Positions 43,761-52,446 of a stretch of 64,000 bases of DNA are shown here, one piece after another (the stretch's first letter is position 1; every line of letters begins with the position of its first letter). Made by a program: the position numbers and the translations under genes. Source of the DNA: an uncultured Monoglobus sp. (GTDB lineage Bacteria; Bacillota; Clostridia; Monoglobales; Monoglobaceae); the NCBI GenBank assembly GCA_947630135.1, contig CANRGH010000003.1, positions 1 to 64,000 of the forward strand, in the 5' to 3' direction. The notes under the pieces were generated by a model. That model did not search any database. It saw only the letters and a list, made by a program, of their open reading frames with translations, and was not told the origin of the DNA.

Positions 43761-44906
43761 TCAGCATATCACTTTATACGGGGAACCCTCGATCGAAAGG
43801 GGGTCGCCGTTCCAGATCACAAGGTCGCCGTCCTTGCCGGGCTCGAGCGAGCCCACGCGGCCGTCAATGCCGCAGGCGCGGGCCGGGTTGATAGTTACCG
43901 CCCGCAGCGCGCCGTCTCTGCTCATGCCGTATTTTGCGGCGACCGCGGCGCAGAGCGGAAGGAACTTTTCGGGCGTTTCGGGGTGGTCGGTGATTATCGA
44001 AACGTCGATCCCGGCGCGCTCCATGATTCCCGCCGAGGCCTCGGTCTGATTTTTGAGTTCGGGCTTGCTGCGGTCGGTCAGGATCGGGCCCGAGAGGACC
44101 GGGAATCCCTCGCGCGCGAGCTCGTCCGCGATAAGGTGCCCCTCGGTGCAGTGGACCAAGATCAGGTCAAGGTCAAATTCCCTCGCGATGCGTATGGCGG
44201 TAAAAATATCGTCCGCGCGGTGCGCGTGGGCGTGAAGCGGTATTTCGCGCCTAAGCACAGGCAGCAGCGCCTCGGATTTTATGTCATAGTCGGGCTTGTC
44301 CTCGTTCTCGGGGTCGGCCTCGTGCTTTTCGAGCGCGGTTTTATAGTCGAGCGCTTCGCGCAGTGCCTCGCGGATAAGCGAGGCGGTGGCCATTCTTGTC
44401 ACCGGCGAGCGGCTTTTGTCGTTGTATGTGGTCTTGGGGTTTTCGCCCAACGCGATCTTCATGCCGACCGGGGCCTTGATTATCATGTCGTCAACGCGCC
44501 TGCCGCTCGTTTTGAGCGCGGCCGCCTGGCCGCCTATCGGGTTGGCGCTTCCCGGGCCGGTCACGACCGTCGTTATTCCCGCGTTGAGCGCCTCCGAAAA
44601 CGCGGCGTCAAGCGGGTTTATTCCGTCAATCGCCCTGAGGTGAGGCGTTATAGGCTCGGTGTCCTCGTTGCCGTCGTCGCCCTCGAATGTCAGACCGTCC
44701 TCCCACATTCCAATGTGCGAGTGCGCGTCCACAAGGCCGGGGGTCACAAGCCGTCCGCCCGCGTCGATGACCTCGACGTCTGCTTCGGGCGCGTCGGCCA
44801 TGTTGCCTATTGAGGCGATCTTTTTGTCTTTGATCTCGATATATCCGTTTTTGATCACGCCGAGCCTGTCGCTCATGGTCATGATTTCAGCGTTGATTAT
44901 AAGCAT
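43761..44906 (-). CDS. Amidohydrolase family protein (imidazolonepropionase-like)
   Basis: 381 residues from the ATG at 44906 behind GGAGGATA; an upstream start at 44927 lacks an RBS. Metal-binding motifs are VDAHSHIG near residue 60, the HAHAH segment in IPLHAHAHRADD, HCTEGH, and DHPE near 290. These are the ligands of a mononuclear or binuclear metal amidohydrolase; the substrate cannot be read. It lies 20 bp after the ApbE-like gene and is likely co-transcribed. Confidence 0.9.
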   Translation of the reverse strand: MLIINAEIMTMSDRLGVIKNGYIEIKDKKIASIGNMADAPEADVEVIDAGGRLVTPGLVDAHSHIGMWEDGLTFEGDDGNEDTEPITPHLRAIDGINPLDAAFSEALNAGITTVVTGPGSANPIGGQAAALKTSGRRVDDMIIKAPVGMKIALGENPKTTYNDKSRSPVTRMATASLIREALREALDYKTALEKHEADPENEDKPDYDIKSEALLPVLRREIPLHAHAHRADDIFTAIRIAREFDLDLILVHCTEGHLIADELAREGFPVLSGPILTDRSKPELKNQTEASAGIMERAGIDVSIITDHPETPEKFLPLCAAVAAKYGMSRDGALRAVTINPARACGIDGRVGSLEPGKDGDLVIWNGDPLSIEGSPYKVIC

Positions 44907-44926
44907 ATTATCCTCCTGATCGGTCA

Positions 44927-45886
44927 TTATTGATATATAAGCTCCGCGCCGTATTTCTCGGCGAGCGCGCGCCCCTCGTTTTCGGGCAGGACCATGCAGG
45001 CGGTCGAGAGGCAGTCTGCGGTCACTCCGGAGCCGCAGATTATCGTGGCGCTTTCAAAGCCGTTTGACGCGGGCATTCCGGTCGCGGGGTCAAGAATATG
45101 GTGGTAATTCACGCCGTCCTTCACAAAATGGCGCTGATAGGTGCCGCTCGTGACCGCGCTCTGTCCCGACGCGAGACTGACAGTCCGCGAGTATTCGCCG
45201 CCTTCGCCGCCGGGGCTTTGAATACCGACGGTGAATGAGCCGTCCGAGGTCCGCGGATTGGCGCCGTACACGCCGACGTTGCCGCCGAGGTCGATTATCG
45301 CGAAGCAGCCGGGATGCTTTTCTTCCATATAATTAATTGCCGCCTGACAGCAATAGCCCTTTCCGCAGCCGCCGAGGTCGATTTTGACGCCGTCCTCGGT
45401 CTTTGAAAGCGTCCGCGCGGCAGGGTCAAACGCGAGCTTTTCGTATCCCACATGAGCGAGCGACTCCGAAATTTGCGCGGCTGCGGGGACCTCGGGGTTT
45501 TCCGACTTAAAATCCCACAGGTCCTTGACCGGCGCTATAGTTATGTCAAACGCGCCGCCCGAGGCCGACGAAACGTCAAGCGCCGCCTCGACGATCTCGG
45601 CGCAGCTCTCGCTGAGACTGACCGCCTCGCCCGCGGGCGCCGAGTTGAATTTTGAAACCGAGGAATCGGGGTCGTAATAGTCGATCTCGCCCGCGATTTT
45701 TGAAACGATGTCAAAGATTTCGGAGACGGCGGCCTCAGCGTCCTCTCCGCCCACGGTCACGGTGCAAACCGTGTCAAGCAGAAAACGCGTGTCCGAGGCG
45801 CGCTTTTGATCGAGCGCCGGGGCGCAGCCGGATAGAGCGGTCGCCGCGATTATCACTGATAAAATTAAGTAAAACGTTCTTTTCAT
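44927..45886 (-). CDS. ApbE-like FAD:protein FMN transferase lipoprotein
   Basis: 319 residues from the ATG at 45886. The lipobox ALSGC near residue 23 marks a membrane-anchored lipoprotein. ApbE proteins attach FMN to a threonine of flavoproteins such as Rnf or Nqr subunits outside the membrane; the family motif VDLGGCGKGYCCQ-like segment (KIDLGGCGKGY) and the HILDPATGMPA motif are present. The transcript appears to lack a leader, because the -10 box is only 7 bp from the ATG. Confidence 0.93.
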   Translation of the reverse strand: MKRTFYLILSVIIAATALSGCAPALDQKRASDTRFLLDTVCTVTVGGEDAEAAVSEIFDIVSKIAGEIDYYDPDSSVSKFNSAPAGEAVSLSESCAEIVEAALDVSSASGGAFDITIAPVKDLWDFKSENPEVPAAAQISESLAHVGYEKLAFDPAARTLSKTEDGVKIDLGGCGKGYCCQAAINYMEEKHPGCFAIIDLGGNVGVYGANPRTSDGSFTVGIQSPGGEGGEYSRTVSLASGQSAVTSGTYQRHFVKDGVNYHHILDPATGMPASNGFESATIICGSGVTADCLSTACMVLPENEGRALAEKYGAELIYQ

Positions 45887-45893
45887 AAATATT

Positions 45894-45921
45894 ATTATAT
45901 TCAAACTGTGCAAAATGTCAA
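45894..45921 (-). promoter_or_regulatory. Promoter of the apbE-amidohydrolase operon
   Basis: Minus-strand TTGACA (45916-45921), 16 bp, TATAAT (45894-45899). Only 7 bp separate the -10 box from the ATG at 45886, so the transcript would begin at or next to the start codon; there is no Shine-Dalgarno sequence. Confidence 0.75.
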
Positions 45922-45979
45922 CATATTGTCAGTTTTTTTTAATATCTTTGAAAAATTGCAAGAAATTTTAAAAAAAGAC

Positions 45980-46008
45980 TTGAAATTTATTTTACGTGGG
46001 TGTATAAT
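45980..46008 (+). promoter_or_regulatory. Promoter of the dockerin gene
   Basis: TTGAAA (45980-45985), 17 bp, TATAAT (46003-46008). The leader is about 170 nt long and holds an internal AAAGGAGG at 46084-46091, too far from the nearest ATG to be a clear RBS. Confidence 0.8.
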
Positions 46009-46187
46009 AGTACCGTGTCATAATAGAGAAAATCTAAAATGCGGTATTGTACATAAGCGTTTGATGCCGCGAGAATTTTTGGGGAAAGGAGGATAACCTC
46101 GAATTTTGAGATGGTAAGTAAAATTGCGGATTTAATTGGGAAGAAATCGACGATTTTATAAAACGGCAAAATTAGGAGGATAATTAA

Positions 46188-47108
46188 ATGAAAAAGAGAA
46201 TTTTTAAATTTGGTGCGGCTCTCACCGCCGCATTGATGATTTGCTCGGCAACCGCCGGCCTCGCGTTCGCAGATGAGGCCGAAGAAGTCGCTCCCGAAGC
46301 AGTGGCTCCCGTTGTTGAGGAAACAGTTGACGAGGCTGCTCCCGCAGAGGAAGTTGCCGAAGATGTTGAGACACCTGCAGAGGATGTTGAGGCTCCCGCT
46401 GAGGACGTTGAGGCGCCCGCAGAGGATGCCGAGGCTCCCGTTGAGGAAGTTGCGGTTCCGTTGGAGACAGAGGATATCACGGCCGAGGACGTTGCCGAGG
46501 CTGCTGCCGATGATCCGGCTTATGATGCTGATTCCGACATTTCAATCGGTACCATTGCGGTTGATTCGACCGATGCGAATTATTATAACGTAACTGTTCC
46601 TATTACCATGAAGGACGGTAAGGCTCTCCCTGCTCAGGTTACTTTGTTTGTTTATGACATTACGAAGATTTTGGGCGGCGGCGATAATACCTACGGCTTT
46701 GTTGCGACCGGCGACACCACACCTGTCGGCTATATCGATCAGAAAGCTTCGGCTGCTGATTTTAAATTCAAGCTTGACAAAGTTAAGTTCCCGGAAGGCA
46801 ACATTATGATCGCCAAAGTTGGCGGCACGGATATTGCCGCGGCGGACGCGAAGTCGTTTAAGCTGGAAGGCGGCCAAGGCCCCACACCCGAAGTAACATA
46901 CGGTGATGTAAACAGTGACGGCTTCTATGACGGCGGAGATGCATTGCTTGTTCTGCAGTATGGCGCGGGCAAGACTACATTTACTGATGAGCAGAAGGTT
47001 GCTGCTGATGTAAATGGTGATGGTTTCTATGATGGCGGCGACGCACTGCTTATCCTGCAATTTGGAGCAGGTAAGTTGGAGGGAAATAAGTTCCCCGTAG
47101 AAAAGTAA
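46188..47108 (+). CDS. Secreted dockerin protein with an acidic repeat region
   Basis: 306 residues. Signal peptide to about 28 (GLAFADE). Residues about 28-110 are a highly acidic, Pro/Ala repeat of the PAEDVEA type. An Ig-like beta domain follows (about 115-230). The C-terminus is a type I dockerin: two calcium loops, DVNSDGFYDGGDA and DVNGDGFYDGGDA, each in an F-helix of about 22 residues. Dockerins dock onto cohesins. The next gene, 40 bp away, encodes a cohesin-like domain with SLH repeats. RBS TAGGAGGAT. Confidence 0.88.
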   Translation: MKKRIFKFGAALTAALMICSATAGLAFADEAEEVAPEAVAPVVEETVDEAAPAEEVAEDVETPAEDVEAPAEDVEAPAEDAEAPVEEVAVPLETEDITAEDVAEAAADDPAYDADSDISIGTIAVDSTDANYYNVTVPITMKDGKALPAQVTLFVYDITKILGGGDNTYGFVATGDTTPVGYIDQKASAADFKFKLDKVKFPEGNIMIAKVGGTDIAAADAKSFKLEGGQGPTPEVTYGDVNSDGFYDGGDALLVLQYGAGKTTFTDEQKVAADVNGDGFYDGGDALLILQFGAGKLEGNKFPVEK

Positions 47109-47148
47109 GAATTTTGAGATTTTTTAACGAAAGGAGTTAAAATTTTAA

Positions 47149-49479
47149 ATGAGAAATTTTAAGAAGTTTGCGGCTGTTGTTGTTGCGTTAGCAATGGTTC
47201 TTACAATGTTTTCAATGACGGCTTTTGCTGATGGTGATAAGCTTTTTGATGTTACTATAACAGCTGATAAGACAACAATCGCTCCCGGTGAGTCTGTTGA
47301 TATTACCATTCAATGCGACCCTAAAGCACCTGGTTCATTAAGCAGTAATACTACATTCCAGTTCCTTTTTGATAAGACTGCTTTTGATTCGGCAATTAAA
47401 GAAATCGATCCTGCATGGGAAAGCTTGACAGATACATCGCCGAATTTTGAGAACAGCGATCGTTTTGAGGGACTCAGAGGCAAAGGCGGACAGTTTGGTG
47501 TTGCAATTATTACAGGTAGCGTAAAAATAGCTGTTGTTACATTGACAGCAAAGGATACCGCTGATGGTTCATACACTATTACCGGTGATGCTTTCAAAGG
47601 CACTAATCCTGTAACTGTTGAGGCTGTTGACGCTGATTTCAAAGGCACAACCGTAACGGTAACTAAGGATGCTCCTCCGACAGAGGCTCCTACAGAGGCT
47701 CCGACTACGGCTCCCACAGAGGCTCCGGCTACGGAGGCTCCCGCGACAGAGGCGCCTGCTACAGAGGCTCCGACCGCGGCTCCCACAGAGGCTCCTGTTG
47801 TTACACAGCCTCCCGTAAGCGATACAGAGTTCACGATCACGATCCCCGGCGAGAGCGTTCCCGAGAACGTTAAGAGCCTTGTTGTAAAGTCCGATATCGA
47901 CTCAGATGATTCCATTGTTATTGAAAGAGACGAGAACGGTGACTTCACAAAGACTCTGCCCAAGGGCAAGACATACAGTGTTGTTGAGATCAGAGACGAG
48001 AACGGCGACGCTCTGCCTCTTGATGTTGTACAGAGTGAGCTGACATTCTCCGAGACTGACAACACCGTTGTTATCGTTGAGAAGGAAGGCGAGGACGCCT
48101 TCACAGTTTCTGTTAAGGAAGCCGCTAATGTTTCCGGAACAGCGGATGAGAGTGCGGACAGCATTCTTGCCAAGGTAGAAAATCTCACAGTTACGGTTAC
48201 AACTCCCGTTGAGGGCGGCGAGCCCAAGGTTGAGGACGTTGTATACAGTGACGCCACAAAGGGCGACTTCGACCTGCGTCTTGTTGACGACCATAACATT
48301 ATGGTAATCTACAAGGGCGTTGCGGCCGACAAGTATATCAAGGTTGAGAGAACAATAAGCGAGTTCGGCGCGACCATCAAGAACCCCGTTCCCAATCAGG
48401 TACTGCCTTCAGCAGAGGTTTCTCTGCCCGGACACTACACGGTTGACACGGCTTGGTACATGATAACCGAAAACGGTGAATCTCCTATTACGGCTGACAG
48501 CTATGAGGCTGATTACAGAACAGAATATAAGGCTGTTATCACATTTAAGCCCGAACATGAGCTTGATACAGCGTCAGAGAACGCGAAGTATTATCTCAAC
48601 GGAAAAGAGACCACTGTTTCCGACGGCGCTGTTGAGTACATCTACACAACAGGCGGCAAGGCCTCGATCGGCAACTCGACGTTCGGCACAGGCGGCGGTA
48701 CTCCGGCTACGGCTGCTCCCACAGGCACTTCCGAGCCTGTTGTAACGCCTCCCACAGCGGAAGGTAAGCAGGTATTTGACGATGTACCTCCCACATACTG
48801 GGCTTATGACTACATCATGGATCTCTACAACGCGGGTATCGTAAACGGCGAGACAGCAAATCTGTATATGCCTGAGAACAACATCACGCGTGCAGAGTTC
48901 ACAAAGATCGCGGTTAACGTATTCGGCCTTGAGGCTGCTTCGACAACCTCGCAGTTCAGCGACGTTAAGGCTTCCGACTGGTTCGCGCCTTACGTAATCG
49001 CGGCTACAGAGGCCGGCCTCGTAAACGGTATTTCCGAGAACGAGTTCGCTCCCAACGCTGACATTACACGTGAGCAGATGGCCACGATCATCGGACGTCA
49101 GATGAACATGACTTCAACTGCGGCTATGACATATCCCGACGCTGCGTCGATTTCCGACTACGCTAAGGAGTATGTTGCCGGCCTGACAGAGAACGCTCTG
49201 CTCCAGGGCGACGAGACAGGAAACTTCAGACCGCAGGCTAACGCCGCGCGTTCCGAGGCTTCGGCTCTCCTCGACAGAGTATATGTTCTGACAAGAAGCG
49301 AAGATGTTCCCGAGGATGTTCCTGAGACGACAGAAGCTCCCGCTGCGAATAACAACAGCGGCTTCTCGACAGAAGCAACAGCCACAGAGGCTCCCACAGC
49401 CACTGATGCTCCCGAGACAACTGAGGCTCCCGAGGAGACAGTTGCTCCCGAGGCTTCAAGCACACCCGCTTCTAAATAA
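47149..49479 (+). CDS. S-layer-homology surface protein with N-terminal cohesin-like domain
   Basis: 776 residues. Signal peptide (about 1-27, MTAFADG). Residues 30-175 resemble a cohesin fold (LFDVTITADKTTIAPGESVD...VKIAVVTLTAKDTADGSYTI). A Thr/Pro/Glu linker (TEAP repeats, 177-220) leads to further beta domains. The C-terminal third has three SLH motifs (DVPPTYWAYDYIMDLYNAGI, DVKASDWFAPYVIAATEAGL, YAKEYVAGLTENALLQG) that bind secondary wall polymer, followed by a Pro/Thr tail. With the dockerin protein just upstream it could form a cell-surface scaffold. The cohesin call rests on shape, not on a search. Confidence 0.8.
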   Translation: MRNFKKFAAVVVALAMVLTMFSMTAFADGDKLFDVTITADKTTIAPGESVDITIQCDPKAPGSLSSNTTFQFLFDKTAFDSAIKEIDPAWESLTDTSPNFENSDRFEGLRGKGGQFGVAIITGSVKIAVVTLTAKDTADGSYTITGDAFKGTNPVTVEAVDADFKGTTVTVTKDAPPTEAPTEAPTTAPTEAPATEAPATEAPATEAPTAAPTEAPVVTQPPVSDTEFTITIPGESVPENVKSLVVKSDIDSDDSIVIERDENGDFTKTLPKGKTYSVVEIRDENGDALPLDVVQSELTFSETDNTVVIVEKEGEDAFTVSVKEAANVSGTADESADSILAKVENLTVTVTTPVEGGEPKVEDVVYSDATKGDFDLRLVDDHNIMVIYKGVAADKYIKVERTISEFGATIKNPVPNQVLPSAEVSLPGHYTVDTAWYMITENGESPITADSYEADYRTEYKAVITFKPEHELDTASENAKYYLNGKETTVSDGAVEYIYTTGGKASIGNSTFGTGGGTPATAAPTGTSEPVVTPPTAEGKQVFDDVPPTYWAYDYIMDLYNAGIVNGETANLYMPENNITRAEFTKIAVNVFGLEAASTTSQFSDVKASDWFAPYVIAATEAGLVNGISENEFAPNADITREQMATIIGRQMNMTSTAAMTYPDAASISDYAKEYVAGLTENALLQGDETGNFRPQANAARSEASALLDRVYVLTRSEDVPEDVPETTEAPAANNNSGFSTEATATEAPTATDAPETTEAPEETVAPEASSTPASK

Positions 49480-49503
49480 GAAGTAAAAATCAGTTCGATT
49501 TTG

Positions 49504-49530
49504 AAGGAACCCTTCGGGGTTCCTTTTTTT
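49504..49530 (+). terminator. Terminator after the SLH protein
   Basis: AAGGAACCC (49504-49512) pairs with GGGTTCCTT (49517-49525), tetraloop TTCG, T-run to 49530. Confidence 0.95.
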
Positions 49531-49587
49531 GTCGATCTGTTGCTTAAGAAAAGCCGGACGGCCGACATAATATATTTAAAATACATA

Positions 49588-49616
49588 TTGAAAAAATTTT
49601 TTATCTGTGCTATAAT
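49588..49616 (+). promoter_or_regulatory. Promoter of the SLH-FHA-rodA-pbp operon
   Basis: TTGAAA (49588-49593), 17 bp, TATAAT (49611-49616), about 45 bp upstream of the ATG at 49661. Confidence 0.85.
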
Positions 49617-49660
49617 TACCATGATATATTGTAACAAATTTCAATAGCAAAGGAAAAAAT

Positions 49661-51961
49661 ATGTTTGCGAGAAAAATCACCAATCTGATTATTTTAATAT
49701 TTATCCTGACGGCGGCTCTGCCGTCTCTGCCGGCATGTGCCGATGAGGGCGCGGAATATCACAGCGTCGGCGGGACTATGAGCACAGAGCAGAAAGCGGC
49801 GCTCTCGAGCTATCTCTGCCGCTTCGGCGCGTGCTACACCACCGAGTTTGAGAGCGACAACGGCGGCAAGCTGACGCTTGACCCGAACAACTGGAGCGAC
49901 AAGATGTCCGAGATCATATGGTGGCAGTTTTTGGCCTACAGCAAGACGGACAGACTCAATCCGAACGCGCCGATTTACGGAAGCACCAAGCTCGTCACAC
50001 CCGAGACGCTGCGCAGATGCGTTAAAAACACCTTTGACATTGACTCGACCCCGGGCGCGGTTCTGAGCGTGGCCGACGAGTATTATATCGATCACACCGA
50101 CGGGAACTATCATCCGCCGCAGCAGGACCCGAGCGGAACCATGTGGACCCGTTCGCCCGAAAGCTGCAAGATACAGTATTTCGCGGAGTTCGGCGACGGC
50201 ACATATATCGTGCATTACATTCCCGAGTATCTCGAGTCTGCAAGCGGAATGCACAACGGCTCGCTTTATTACGCCAAGCTCAAAAAGGCGGGGACCTCGT
50301 GTGGTTACGTCGCGACGGAGATCGGCACGGTGTCGGCGCTTGACGACAGCATAATAAAAATGGGCTTTTTGGAGGACGCAGAGGACGGAACCGAGACCAA
50401 GTCAAACATTGAGATAGACTACGCGAAGACCGCGGATTATACCACGATCGAGGAATACAAAAATTATCTCGGCGAGATTTTGAGCGGGCTCGGAGAAAAT
50501 TCCCCGAACGGCCCGGCGGTCAACGAGATCGCCGCTTATATCACGGCGGCCTGCCTCAGGAACTCAAAAACCGAGCTTAAGGCCGAGGGCAACACCGTCA
50601 CGATCACGGCGGACAGCGTCCGCGACGCGGCGGGGGCCGCGGTGCGCACAAGCAGTGAACTGTGGGAACTGGCCGACTCGCGCGGCGTTCACCCGAACAA
50701 GGATATTGTGCGCCCGATCCAGCTTATTGTCACGGGCCTTGACGAGAATTCGCCGCCGAAGATCGTGTTTGACAAGAGCCTTAAGGACGACGATATGGGA
50801 ATGTCCAACATGAGGGTACTGATCGGCGACAACAGCCACAGCCTTATCATGGACAAGCCGACCTGCAATCTGATAATCGAAAACCACGGCGCGTTCTCGG
50901 TCGAGATGGGCGCGGCGATGGGCGGCGGATATATAATCAAATTTTTCGACGAGCAGGGAAACGCCATAGAAAAGCTGCCGACCAAGGTGAATTTTTCAAT
51001 TCCCGCGGGCGGCGAGTATGACAGCGTTTACAACACCTGCGACGGCAGAGATTTCAATATCGGCGGCATTTATGACGCGATAAACGGCGCGATAGAGTTC
51101 AAGACCAACTCCGCCGGGCTTTACAAGACCAAGACGAACGAGCCGAGGATCACGGACATTGACGGCCTTGGTGAGGAGGAGCAGAGCCATATCAAGCGGC
51201 TTGTCTCAAAGGATTATTTCACGGCCACGGGAACGCGTTTCCGCCCTGACGATCAGTACACCAACTATGACGCCGCGAGAGCCGTTGCCGGAATGCTTTT
51301 CACGGTTGACACCGACGCCAGAGTTGATTACAGCGATATTGACGAGTCGGACCCGCAGGCGGTTTATGTCGCCTCGATCGACGAGGCGAATATTCAGCTC
51401 TACACCGATCAGGGCGGGCTCAGGTTCAACGGCAATTCCGCGGTGGGGCTTGAGGACAGCTTTGTCAAAAGCCTCGCGCTGCTTGTGGACTATAAGGGAT
51501 ATTACTATCCGGACATGGGAAACGACAGCGACAGACCGTACGCGAGCCCTTATATCAACTACCCCGACGTTCAGTACATGGACAAGGAGTCGCTTCCCGC
51601 ACTGGCCCTCGGCGCCCGCGAGGGAATAATAAACGACGGCATGGCGCTGTGCAGCACCGAGAACCGGTTTGACCGCGCCTCGGCCGCCGAGTTCCTGTAC
51701 CGCCTTTTTGACCGCATGTGTCAGGTGGCGCCGGCCGAGTTTGACGCGGGAGAGAGCGGATATAAGTCAAACACAACGTTTTATAACCCGCTTTCGACCA
51801 TGAAATTTGAGACACCGCCGATCGTGTATCTCTATCTGATATGCTTCGGCGTGGGAATACTTTTCGCGATAATATTATACATAATGCAGAAGAAGCATAA
51901 GATAGTCAACGAGAACGCCGCGGATTCGCGCGAGGACGACGATTACTGGAACGAGTATTAA
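49661..51961 (+). CDS. Large envelope protein with degenerate SLH motifs and C-terminal membrane anchor
   Basis: 766 residues. Signal peptide (about 1-26), a long extracellular part, one C-terminal membrane segment (about 722-742, IVYLYLICFGVGILFAIILYIM) and a short acidic cytoplasmic tail. Residues about 490-690 show SLH-like motifs (VSKDYFTATGTRFRPDDQYTNYDAARAV; YPDVQYMDKESLPALALGAREGII) but less regular than in the preceding protein. I do not recognise the N-terminal two-thirds. It is the first gene of an operon with FHA, FtsW/RodA and PBP proteins, so a part in peptidoglycan or wall assembly is likely. Confidence 0.8.
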   Translation: MFARKITNLIILIFILTAALPSLPACADEGAEYHSVGGTMSTEQKAALSSYLCRFGACYTTEFESDNGGKLTLDPNNWSDKMSEIIWWQFLAYSKTDRLNPNAPIYGSTKLVTPETLRRCVKNTFDIDSTPGAVLSVADEYYIDHTDGNYHPPQQDPSGTMWTRSPESCKIQYFAEFGDGTYIVHYIPEYLESASGMHNGSLYYAKLKKAGTSCGYVATEIGTVSALDDSIIKMGFLEDAEDGTETKSNIEIDYAKTADYTTIEEYKNYLGEILSGLGENSPNGPAVNEIAAYITAACLRNSKTELKAEGNTVTITADSVRDAAGAAVRTSSELWELADSRGVHPNKDIVRPIQLIVTGLDENSPPKIVFDKSLKDDDMGMSNMRVLIGDNSHSLIMDKPTCNLIIENHGAFSVEMGAAMGGGYIIKFFDEQGNAIEKLPTKVNFSIPAGGEYDSVYNTCDGRDFNIGGIYDAINGAIEFKTNSAGLYKTKTNEPRITDIDGLGEEEQSHIKRLVSKDYFTATGTRFRPDDQYTNYDAARAVAGMLFTVDTDARVDYSDIDESDPQAVYVASIDEANIQLYTDQGGLRFNGNSAVGLEDSFVKSLALLVDYKGYYYPDMGNDSDRPYASPYINYPDVQYMDKESLPALALGAREGIINDGMALCSTENRFDRASAAEFLYRLFDRMCQVAPAEFDAGESGYKSNTTFYNPLSTMKFETPPIVYLYLICFGVGILFAIILYIMQKKHKIVNENAADSREDDDYWNEY

Positions 51962-51988
51962 GGCCCTTTCCGGCAAAGGAGGAAGGCA

Positions 51989-52435
51989 ATGACGGTTTAC
52001 AGCTTTATATCCACGATTTTAAGCTATGTTTTCACGGTTATAATCTATGTGTTTATAATTTTTGTGATACGGCTGATATATCTTGACGTTAAAAAAATGA
52101 GCAGGTTTGAGGACAACAGCATTGCCGACGAGGCCTGCGCCAGCTTGAGGCCGACAAAGTCGCGCACCGAGCCGACGCACCCTTTAAAGCGCAGGTACAA
52201 CATTTACGGCGAGGCGGTGATCGGCAGGAGCCCCGACTGCGACATTGTGATAAACGAGGGTTTCGTCTCGCAAAAGCATCTTATCATATGGTTCGAGCAG
52301 GGCGAATGGTACCTTGAGGACCTTGGCAGCAGAAACGGCACGTCGGTCAACGGGAAGCGCATTTTAAACGAGGTCATCTTAGACCCTGAGGACGTGATCT
52401 CGATCGGCGGCCTTAACTTCGTGTTTGAAACCTGA
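51989..52435 (+). CDS. Membrane-anchored FHA-domain protein
   Basis: 148 residues: N-terminal membrane segment (about 8-30), linker, then an FHA domain (about 70-146) with the canonical phosphothreonine-binding GRS (VIGRSPDCDIVI), SxxH (SQKHLII) and NGT (SRNGTSVNG) motifs. FHA domains bind phosphothreonine from Ser/Thr kinases. Next to rodA and pbp this mirrors the fhaB-rodA-pbpA module of actinobacteria, so it may link kinase signalling to wall growth. RBS AAAGGAGGA. Confidence 0.93.
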   Translation: MTVYSFISTILSYVFTVIIYVFIIFVIRLIYLDVKKMSRFEDNSIADEACASLRPTKSRTEPTHPLKRRYNIYGEAVIGRSPDCDIVINEGFVSQKHLIIWFEQGEWYLEDLGSRNGTSVNGKRILNEVILDPEDVISIGGLNFVFET

Positions 52436-52446
52436 GGAGTGATACT

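Noticed and set aside
46091-46160. A 16-residue upstream open frame in the dockerin leader
   Set aside because: Its ATG is about 18 nt from the nearest GGAGG, too far for initiation, and no attenuator structure is clear.
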